Of a DNA stretch of 6,032 bases, positions 1 through 5,553 are shown in pieces. A program made the position numbers and the translations under genes. Source of the DNA: Elusimicrobiota bacterium (GTDB lineage: Bacteria; Ratteibacteria; UBA8468; B48-G9; JAFGKM01); assembly GCA_012515635.1 (NCBI GenBank), contig JAAYXZ010000157.1, forward strand, positions 1 to 6,032, in the 5' to 3' direction. The stretch's first letter is position 1; every line of letters starts with the position of its first letter. The notes under the pieces are model-generated. The model made no database searches, had not been told where the DNA came from, and worked only from the letters and a program-made list of their open reading frames with translations.

Positions 1-2
1 AA

Positions 3-392
3 GGGCTTAAACACTCCAACTTCAAATATAAACACTGTTTTCCTCAGAAAGCGGATATACTCATTGACAGATATGACTTAAAAAGGTCTATAAAAAGCTT
101 GATGTGGCGTAATGTCGGGATAGAGAGAGAAGATGGTATCCTGAAAAACGCAGAAGATAAAATCACTGACTGGATGAAATATGCATTCTTAAAAGAATTT
201 TCGGACGACTCAGGTTTTGATACCCTTAATATGCTAATAACCTCGTTTCTGATTACTAAGGTCTCTTCACTTAGGAAGGAGAGCAGAGGAGCGCATTTCA
301 GAAAAGATTATCCAGAACAGGATGATAAAAACTGGAGAAAACATATAACTATGAATAGAAAAGAAATTAAATACACTGGAGTAGAAAAATGA
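3..392 (+). CDS. nadB: L-aspartate oxidase, C-terminal part (5' end outside window)
   Basis: NadB is the FAD enzyme that oxidises L-aspartate to iminoaspartate, the first step of de novo NAD synthesis; NadA then condenses the product to quinolinate. The reading frame is open from base 3 to the TGA at 390-392, giving 129 visible residues, so the ATG at 99 is an internal methionine and not the start. Visible is the helical C-terminal domain of the succinate dehydrogenase/fumarate reductase flavoprotein superfamily: LMWRNVGIERE, then RKESRGAHFRKDYPEQDD followed by WRKHI. The ESRGxHxRxDxP block supplies a substrate-binding arginine in this superfamily. The short tail after the WRKHI block fits NadB better than SdhA/FrdA, which carry a longer C-terminus. 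The FAD-binding domain lies upstream of the window. The stop overlaps the gltA start as ATGA, suggesting translational coupling. SdhA/FrdA remains the alternative; the nadD gene at the other end of the cluster favours NadB. Confidence 0.85.
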   Translation, partial: GLKHSNFKYKHCFPQKADILIDRYDLKRSIKSLMWRNVGIEREDGILKNAEDKITDWMKYAFLKEFSDDSGFDTLNMLITSFLITKVSSLRKESRGAHFRKDYPEQDDKNWRKHITMNRKEIKYTGVEK

Positions 393-1798
393 AACAGAGA
401 GAAAGAGTAAAAGACAGCAAGCAGCCGGTTGAAGAACGTATAAAGAATTTTAATGAAGTTGCTGCTGGATATACCGAAGAACAAGCGGTTATAGAAGCAG
501 AAAGATGCTTACAATGTAAAAAAGCACCCTGCGTGAAGGGATGTCCTGTAGAGATAGATATCCCCGGGTTTATTAAACAAGTTGCGGAAGGGAAGTTTCA
601 GGATGCGCTGGAAACAATTTATAAGACAAACCTTTTGCCTGCAATTTGCGGGAGAGTATGTCCTCAGGAGACACAGTGTGAGATGCTTTGCACCCTTTCA
701 AAGAGGGGGCAGCCGATAGCAATAGGAAAACTTGAAAGATTTGTAGCGGACAGAGGAGACCAGCATCTGGATTGTTCTATTTTTACCAGTAAAGAGATAA
801 GCGGTGAGAGAGTTGCCGTAGTCGGTTCCGGACCGGCAGGACTTACTTGTGCTTCAGAACTTGCCAAATGCGGGGTTAAGGTGACTGTTTTTGAGGCGCT
901 CCACAGTCCCGGCGGAGTTTTAATTTATGGCATTCCTGAATTCCGTCTTCCTAAAGGAATTGTAAGAAAAGAGATAGATGCAGTAAAAGAAGTGGGCGTA
1001 GAGATAAATACGGACATCATAATCGGCAAAACTATAGCTATAGACGATTTGTTTGATTTAGGATATAAAGCTATTTTTATAGGTTCAGGCGCGGGGCTTC
1101 CCTCTTTTATAGGAATACCCGGAGAAAACTTTTTAATGGTATATTCTGCAAATGAGTTTTTGACAAGAGTTAATCTAATGAAAGGGTATCTCTTCCCTGA
1201 GTATGATACACCTGTAACCATAGGGGAAAAAGTTGCGGTTATAGGCGGCGGTAATGTTGCTATGGATTCTGCGAGGGCGGCTTTACGGTTAGGGGCGAAA
1301 GAGGTTGTAGTGCTTTACAGAAGGACAGAAAAGGAGATGCCTGCGCGAAGAGAAGAGATAGAAAACGCAATGGAAGAAGGTATAAAATTTGTTTTTCTGG
1401 TCCAGCCGTTGGAGATTATAGGGGATGAAAACGGATATATGAAAGGTATAAAAGTAATCCATAACAAATTGGGAGAGCCGGACGAAAGCGGAAGAAGAAG
1501 CCCTGTTCCTATTGAGGGGTCAGAAGAGATAATATTTATGGATAGCGTAATAGTGGCAATAGGGCAAAACCCAAGCCCTCTTATACCTGCAACATATAAG
1601 AATCTAAAGACAGGCAGAAAAGGGAACATTATTGTAGATGAAACCACCGGAGAGACAAATATACCCGGAATCTTTGCGGGCGGGGATATTGCTACGGGCG
1701 CCTCTACTGTTATAAGCGCTATGGGTATGGGAAGAAGAGCGGCGCAAAGTATAATGAAATACCTTGTAAATCAAAAGAAAACAGCGATAAAAGATTGA
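389..1798 (+). CDS. gltA: NADPH-dependent glutamate synthase small subunit-type oxidoreductase (GltA/NfnB/SudA family)
   Basis: This 469-residue flavoprotein belongs to the GltD-like family, which moves electrons between NADPH, FAD and two [4Fe-4S] clusters. Two N-terminal cysteine sets are intact: C40, C43, C48, C52 and C87, C91, C97, C101, the second inside the family block CGRVCPQETQCE. The FAD fold starts at VVGSGPAGL (144-152). The NADPH fold starts at VIGGGNVAMDSA (284-295), followed by the LYRRTEKEMPAR segment (309-320), whose arginines are expected to bind the NADPH 2'-phosphate. The C-terminal FAD block is GIFAGGDIATGAST (427-440). Length fits the stand-alone homotetrameric type of about 450-470 residues. 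The start is supported by GGAG at 378-381, 7 nt upstream, and by the ATGA overlap with nadB. No glutamate synthase large subunit and no NfnA-like partner is visible, so the activity could be glutamate synthase, NADH-dependent reduced ferredoxin:NADP+ oxidoreductase subunit B, or sulfide dehydrogenase subunit A. The family is certain; the exact reaction is not. Confidence 0.9.
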   Translation: MKQRERVKDSKQPVEERIKNFNEVAAGYTEEQAVIEAERCLQCKKAPCVKGCPVEIDIPGFIKQVAEGKFQDALETIYKTNLLPAICGRVCPQETQCEMLCTLSKRGQPIAIGKLERFVADRGDQHLDCSIFTSKEISGERVAVVGSGPAGLTCASELAKCGVKVTVFEALHSPGGVLIYGIPEFRLPKGIVRKEIDAVKEVGVEINTDIIIGKTIAIDDLFDLGYKAIFIGSGAGLPSFIGIPGENFLMVYSANEFLTRVNLMKGYLFPEYDTPVTIGEKVAVIGGGNVAMDSARAALRLGAKEVVVLYRRTEKEMPARREEIENAMEEGIKFVFLVQPLEIIGDENGYMKGIKVIHNKLGEPDESGRRSPVPIEGSEEIIFMDSVIVAIGQNPSPLIPATYKNLKTGRKGNIIVDETTGETNIPGIFAGGDIATGASTVISAMGMGRRAAQSIMKYLVNQKKTAIKD

Positions 1799-1823
1799 CA
1801 GCGCAACAGCAATATGATAGGTT
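1795..1823 (+). promoter_or_regulatory. Candidate sigma-70-type promoter for the slipin and downstream genes
   Basis: A perfect TTGACA (1795-1800) overlaps the gltA stop codon. Seventeen bases later comes TAGGTT (1818-1823), matching the -10 consensus at only three of six positions but preceded by TG at 1815-1816, as in extended -10 promoters. Its location at the head of the only sizeable intergenic gap favours a function. The weak -10 and the AT-rich background make chance plausible. Confidence 0.3.
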
Positions 1824-1825
1824 TT

Positions 1826-1850
1826 AAGAAAAGAACAATGTTTCTTTCTT
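1826..1850 (+). other. Imperfect AU-rich hairpin in the gltA-slipin spacer
   Basis: Bases 1826-1836 can pair with 1840-1850 around a 3-nt loop. Nine Watson-Crick pairs, one G-U pair and one A-C mismatch are seen, mostly A-U. It lacks the GC-rich stem and long U tract of a convincing intrinsic terminator, so at most it is a weak attenuating or mRNA-processing structure in the leader of the slipin gene. It sits directly upstream of the slipin Shine-Dalgarno site and may be incidental. Confidence 0.2.
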
Positions 1851-1854
1851 TTAA

Positions 1855-1860
1855 AAGGAG
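1855..1860 (+). promoter_or_regulatory. Strong ribosome binding site of the slipin gene
   Basis: AAGGAG lies 8 nt before the ATG at 1869 and is the best Shine-Dalgarno site in the window; the neighbouring genes rely on weaker sites or on coupling. It fixes the slipin start. Its first bases also form the right half of the palindrome CTTTTAAAAG (1848-1857), so some masking in a folded mRNA is possible, though the pairing is almost all A-U. Confidence 0.75.
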
Positions 1861-1868
1861 AATATAAA

Positions 1869-2612
1869 ATGAGTGGAATTCTGATGATAGTTTTCGTTGT
1901 GTTCTTTCTATTGGCTAATTCTATAAAAATAGTAAATGAATATGAGAGAGGTGTTATATTTCGTTTGGGACGTCTTATGGGCGCAAGAGGGCCGGGTCTT
2001 TTTTTCATTATCCCTATGGCTGAAAAAATGGTGAAGATAAGTTTAAGGACTGTTACTTTTGATGTGACACCTCAGGAAGTAATGACAAAGGACAATGTGC
2101 CTATAAAGATAAATGCGGTTGTTTGGTTTAGGGTAATGGACCCTGCAAAAGCAGTGGTAACTGTGGAAAATTATCATCTTGCCACTATGCAACTTGCCCA
2201 GACAACACTCAGAGGGATAGCAGGGCAGTTTGAATTGGACCAGATACTCTCAGAAAGGAGTATAGTTAACCAGCAACTTCAGCATATAATAGACGAACAG
2301 ACGGACCCATGGGGAATCAAGGTAAGTATAGTAGAGATAAAAGAAGTGGAATTGCCTGACACAATGAAGCGGTCTATGGCAAGGCAGGCGGAGGTTGAGA
2401 GGGATAGGCGAGCAAGGATTATTAATGCAGAAGGAGAATATCAGGCATCTCAAAAACTTATGGAAGCAGCAAAAGTTCTCGCTACGGAACCGATAGCCAT
2501 TCAGTTGAGATTTATGCAGACAGCGACTGAGATAGCGCAGGAAAAAAATGCAACTATGATATTTCCTCTTCCTATAGAGATACTGAAATTTTTTGAGAAC
2601 ATCAAGAAATAG
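1869..2612 (+). CDS. Slipin (stomatin-like SPFH/Band 7 membrane protein)
   Basis: This 247-residue protein belongs to the stomatin/prohibitin (SPFH) superfamily, oligomeric membrane scaffolds tied to membrane microdomains and to quality control of membrane proteins. Residues 3-17 form a single hydrophobic N-terminal membrane segment. The SPFH domain then opens with EYERGVIFRLGR (24-35) and GPGLFFIIP (41-49). A stomatin-type signature follows: LPDTMKRSMARQAEVERDRR (162-181), leading into ARIINAEGE and a charged helical region. The tail NATMIFPLPIEIL (227-239) matches the slipin C-terminus. Length is normal for bacterial slipins, and the protein is too short to be a flotillin. It has its own strong ribosome binding site and is followed by tyrA after 12 nt. 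Bacterial slipins are usually encoded beside nfeD, a membrane serine protease or OB-fold partner; no nfeD is present here. The cellular role cannot be read from the sequence and has no evident link to the biosynthetic neighbours. Confidence 0.93.
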   Translation: MSGILMIVFVVFFLLANSIKIVNEYERGVIFRLGRLMGARGPGLFFIIPMAEKMVKISLRTVTFDVTPQEVMTKDNVPIKINAVVWFRVMDPAKAVVTVENYHLATMQLAQTTLRGIAGQFELDQILSERSIVNQQLQHIIDEQTDPWGIKVSIVEIKEVELPDTMKRSMARQAEVERDRRARIINAEGEYQASQKLMEAAKVLATEPIAIQLRFMQTATEIAQEKNATMIFPLPIEILKFFENIKK

Positions 2613-2624
2613 GCAGTTCTTATT

Positions 2625-3506
2625 ATGGCGGAATTTAAAAATATCGGTATAGCAGGAATCGGGTTGATAGGCGGTTCTCTGGCGCTTGAGGTGAAAAAAA
2701 GAAAGATAGCAGAGAAAGTAGTTGGCTTTAGTAGAAGGCATTCTACCCTTGAAAAAGCAAAATCACAGGGGTTGATAGATGAGTATTTTATTGATTTTGA
2801 GGAAGGAGTAAAAAACCTAAACCTTCTTGTAATAGCAACCCCTGTCGGCGCTGTTAAAGATTACTTTTTAAAAATACAGAAAGCCCATCCGCATCTTCTG
2901 GTGACAGATGTATCCAGCATAAAAGAAAAAATAGTGAACGACGCTTTGGCGATTTTGGGCAGGGACTCAAATTTTGTGGGGTCTCATCCAATAGCCGGTT
3001 CTGATAAGAGCGGTATAGAATCTGTTCAGGAAAACTTGTTTCAGGGAAAGTTTGCGATTATAACTCCCAGAGAATATACCAAAGAGGAGAATATATCCCG
3101 AATAAAAGAATTCTGGGTTGCGCTCGGGTCTGAAGTTGTTCTCCTTTCCCCTGAAGAACATGATAGATTCCTTGCGCTTACAAGCCATTTTCCGCATTTT
3201 TTAATATTTACCTTAATTTTATTGCTGGAAAAAGCGGAGGACAAGGAGAAACTTTTATCCTGTATTGGAACGGGGTTTTTAGATACTACAAGAATAGGCA
3301 AGAGTTTACCTGAAATGTGGGCTGAAATATTTATAGCGAACAGGGAGAACCTTTTAAACATTCTCTCCGAATTTGAAGACAACTTATCCGAAATGGTAAG
3401 AATTGTAAGAGATGGCAATGTGAAAGAATTGACAGAAAAATTAACAGGTATAAAAAAAACAAGAGAAGAATTAAATGGAAAGAAAAAACATATTTCAAGG
3501 GCTTAA
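2625..3506 (+). CDS. tyrA: Prephenate/arogenate dehydrogenase
   Basis: TyrA carries out the oxidative decarboxylation of prephenate (or arogenate) in tyrosine synthesis in the cytoplasm. The 293-residue protein has the N-terminal Rossmann motif GIGLIGGS (11-18), then TDVSSIK (94-100). HPIAGSDKSG (121-130) contains the family's catalytic histidine. SHFPHFL (187-193) and TRIGKSLPEMWAEIFIANRE (222-241) mark the helical dimerisation and substrate-binding domain. There is no fused chorismate mutase, EPSP synthase or ACT domain, so this is the simple monofunctional form, lacking the ACT module that gives tyrosine feedback control in some relatives. After the second strand the protein reads VVGFSRRHSTLEKA, without the acidic residue typical of NAD+-specific enzymes, which points to NADP+ use. 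The start has only a weak upstream AGG, so translation may depend on the slipin gene ending 12 nt earlier. The 3' end overlaps proB by 32 nt. Prephenate versus arogenate preference cannot be decided by eye. Confidence 0.93.
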   Translation: MAEFKNIGIAGIGLIGGSLALEVKKRKIAEKVVGFSRRHSTLEKAKSQGLIDEYFIDFEEGVKNLNLLVIATPVGAVKDYFLKIQKAHPHLLVTDVSSIKEKIVNDALAILGRDSNFVGSHPIAGSDKSGIESVQENLFQGKFAIITPREYTKEENISRIKEFWVALGSEVVLLSPEEHDRFLALTSHFPHFLIFTLILLLEKAEDKEKLLSCIGTGFLDTTRIGKSLPEMWAEIFIANRENLLNILSEFEDNLSEMVRIVRDGNVKELTEKLTGIKKTREELNGKKKHISRA

Positions 3507-4281
3507 CAAAGTAGTTGTTAAAATCGGGACCAGTGTATTAACATCTTCTAATAATCGGCTTGACCTCTCTGTTATTGAACACCTTGTTGAACAGGTCTGT
3601 ATTCTCATTAAAGAGAAGGGCGTAAAGGTTGCAATGGTTTCATCGGGCGCAATAGGCGCAGGTATGCAACTGCTCGGTTGGGAAAAAAGACCTGCGGAGA
3701 TTTCACAATTACAGGCAGCGGCAAGTATCGGTCAGAGCAGATTAATGAGGGTATATGAACGGTTTTTCAGAGATGAAGGAATCAATGTAGGGCAGATTTT
3801 ACTTACAAGGGATGTTTTTACAATGCCGGTAAGGGAAAATAATGCCAGAAAGACGATGCAGACACTCTTTGAGTTGAAGGTGGTTCCGATTATCAATGAA
3901 AATGACAGTATTGCTGTGGATGAGATAAAAGTCGGGGATAACGATACTCTTTCTGCCTATGTGGCAGATCTTATATCTGCGGATATGCTGATTATGATAA
4001 CCGATGTCAATGGTTTAAGTTGCGAGGACCCTAAAAAAAATTCCAATAGCAAGGTTATAGACCTTGTTGAGGATTTTTCCAAAGCGGAACAAATGGTCAA
4101 AAATACTTCTACTTCAGGGTGCGGAACAGGCGGAATGAGAAGTAAAGTTTCTGCTGCAAGATATGTTGCAGAGAGAGGAATATACTGCGTTATATTAAAC
4201 GGAAAAAAAATGTGGAGCATAACAGAAGCGTTCAAAGGAGAGAACATAGGAACGCTTTTTCTTCCATCAAATAAAAGATGA
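3475..4281 (+). CDS. proB: Glutamate 5-kinase, short form without PUA domain
   Basis: ProB phosphorylates L-glutamate with ATP to gamma-glutamyl phosphate, the first and usually proline-inhibited step of proline synthesis. The amino acid kinase fold is complete in 268 residues: VVVKIGTS (13-20) with the phosphate-binding lysine K16, SSGAIGAG (56-63), QAAASIGQ (80-87), NENDSI (141-146), VGDNDTLSA (153-161), TDVNGL (176-181) and GTGGMRSKVSAA (217-228). The protein ends just after this domain, so it lacks the C-terminal PUA domain present in the roughly 367-residue E. coli enzyme; such short forms are known in other bacteria. The ATG at 3475 is preceded by GAGAAG (3463-3468) and gives the usual short N-terminal lead before the first strand. 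It lies inside the end of tyrA in another frame, so coupled translation is likely. The TGA is 15 nt before proA. Two A8 runs (4033-4040 and 4203-4210) lie in the gene, with the frame intact. Confidence 0.95.
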   Translation: MERKNIFQGLNKVVVKIGTSVLTSSNNRLDLSVIEHLVEQVCILIKEKGVKVAMVSSGAIGAGMQLLGWEKRPAEISQLQAAASIGQSRLMRVYERFFRDEGINVGQILLTRDVFTMPVRENNARKTMQTLFELKVVPIINENDSIAVDEIKVGDNDTLSAYVADLISADMLIMITDVNGLSCEDPKKNSNSKVIDLVEDFSKAEQMVKNTSTSGCGTGGMRSKVSAARYVAERGIYCVILNGKKMWSITEAFKGENIGTLFLPSNKR

Positions 4282-4287
4282 CATAAA

Positions 4288-4293
4288 AGAGGG
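4288..4293 (+). promoter_or_regulatory. Ribosome binding site of proA, short spacing
   Basis: AGAGGG is the only purine-rich site in the 15-nt proB-proA gap, and only three bases separate it from the ATG at 4297. That spacing is shorter than usual. The next in-frame ATG is far inside the conserved protein, so the start stands and initiation is probably helped by ribosomes finishing proB at 4281. Confidence 0.5.
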
Positions 4294-4296
4294 AAA

Positions 4297-5553
4297 ATGG
4301 ACTGGAAAGAGGAGATTCTTGAACAAACAAAGAAGGCAAAGAATATTTCACTCAAGGCATTAAACTATACTTCCGCCCAAAAAAACAGATTCCTGGAATG
4401 TTTATCAGCAAACATCTCTAAAAATGAAAAAAAGATATTGTCAGCCAATAAACAAGATATAGAAAAAGCGAAAATAAACAATTGTTCATCTGCGTTTATA
4501 GACAGGTTGACACTTACAGAAAAAAGATTATCTCAAATTCTCAAAGGAATATCTGTTGTAAAAGAACTTACCGACCCTGTAGGCGAAAAAATATCAGAGA
4601 CCATAAGACCTAACGGGATCAGAATAGAAAAAATAAGAACACCTATAGGGGTTATAGGCATTATTTATGAATCAAGGCCGGATGTTACTATAGAGGCAGG
4701 GATATTATGTTTGAAGGCAGGGAATAGCGTGGTTCTCCGCGGAGGAAAAGAAGCAAAGCATTCAAACAAAATTTTTGTATCATTAATGAAAAAAAGTTTA
4801 GCGGAAGCAGGTCTCTCCGAAGATATGGTGCAACTCATAACTTCCGGAGGCAGAAAAGCGGTAAAGTATCTTCTCTCCCTTAATAGATATATAGACCTGA
4901 TTATTCCGAGAGGAGGCGATTCTCTTATAAAGGCGGTAGTGGAAGAAAGCACCATACCTGTAATTAAACACTATAAAGGCATATGCCATATTTATGTGGA
5001 CAAGGACGCAGAAATAGATATGGCTGTAAATGTATGTTATAACGCCAAAGTGCAAAGACCTGCTACTTGTAATGCTATGGAGACATTGCTTGTTCATAAA
5101 GATATCGCTGATGCTTTTCTTCCTTTAATGGCTAAAATATTCAAAGAGGCGCAGGTGGAGATGAGAGGATGTCCTGAAACTCTTAAGATTCTTAGAGATA
5201 TAAATAGAGCTGTTGAGGAGGACTGGTTTGCAGAATATCTTGACCGCATAATCTCTATAAAAATAGTGGGCTCATTGGATGAAGCAATAAATCATATCAA
5301 TAATTATGGTTCAATGCATTCAGAGGCGATTATCACCAACAATAAAGAAGCTGTCTCTAAATTTTTTAATGATGTTGATGCCGCGGCGCTATTTCATAAT
5401 GCTTCCACCAGATTTACAGATGGCGGAGAATTTGGTATGGGCGCAGAGATAGGAATAAGCACCGATAAAATTCATGCCCGAGGTCCTATGGGACTCGCAG
5501 ACCTTACCTCATACAAGTACATTATTTACGGCAATGGACAAACCAGGCAATAA
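4297..5553 (+). CDS. proA: Gamma-glutamyl phosphate reductase (glutamate-5-semialdehyde dehydrogenase)
   Basis: ProA reduces the unstable gamma-glutamyl phosphate made by ProB to glutamate 5-semialdehyde with NADPH; the product cyclises to pyrroline-5-carboxylate, the substrate of ProC, which is not encoded here. At 418 residues it matches the family (about 417 in E. coli). It shows the aldehyde dehydrogenase-like fold with IGVIGIIYESRPDVT (117-131), LRGGKEAKHSN (147-157), DLIIPRGG (200-207), the catalytic cysteine C258 in RPATCNAMETLLVH, HSEAI (341-345) and the C-terminal signature GGEFGMGAEIGIS (376-388) followed by ARGPMGL. No key residue is missing. It follows proB by 15 nt, the standard proBA pairing that may help channel the labile intermediate. 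The last 20 nt, including its TAA, overlap the start of nadD. Confidence 0.97.
   Translation: MDWKEEILEQTKKAKNISLKALNYTSAQKNRFLECLSANISKNEKKILSANKQDIEKAKINNCSSAFIDRLTLTEKRLSQILKGISVVKELTDPVGEKISETIRPNGIRIEKIRTPIGVIGIIYESRPDVTIEAGILCLKAGNSVVLRGGKEAKHSNKIFVSLMKKSLAEAGLSEDMVQLITSGGRKAVKYLLSLNRYIDLIIPRGGDSLIKAVVEESTIPVIKHYKGICHIYVDKDAEIDMAVNVCYNAKVQRPATCNAMETLLVHKDIADAFLPLMAKIFKEAQVEMRGCPETLKILRDINRAVEEDWFAEYLDRIISIKIVGSLDEAINHINNYGSMHSEAIITNNKEAVSKFFNDVDAAALFHNASTRFTDGGEFGMGAEIGISTDKIHARGPMGLADLTSYKYIIYGNGQTRQ

Noticed and set aside
64..94. TTGACA (64-69) and TATAAA (89-94) as an internal promoter for gltA
   Set aside because: The spacer is 19 nt, the site lies within nadB coding sequence, and such matches are expected by chance in AT-rich DNA; gltA is adequately explained by coupling to nadB.
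99..392. A free-standing 97-residue protein starting at the ATG at 99
   Set aside because: The frame is open back to base 3 and the upstream residues continue the NadB C-terminal domain without a break, so this ATG is internal.
1826..1852. Intrinsic terminator after gltA
   Set aside because: The stem is nearly all A-U with a mismatch, and the following T run is only two bases beyond the stem before AAAA, so efficient termination is unlikely.
1604..2008. A 134-codon open frame on the - strand covering the gltA-slipin spacer
   Set aside because: It spans the end of gltA, the spacer and the start of the slipin gene; no domain is recognisable and no convincing ribosome binding site was noted.
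2250..2741. A 163-codon open frame on the - strand across the slipin and tyrA genes
   Set aside because: It lies opposite two clear genes, has a composition typical of antisense shadow (rich in Cys, Phe, Tyr and His) and resembles no family I recognise.
3429..3454. TTGACA followed by TATAAA as a promoter for proB
   Set aside because: The spacer is only 14 nt, too short for a normal sigma-70 promoter, and it lies within conserved tyrA coding sequence.
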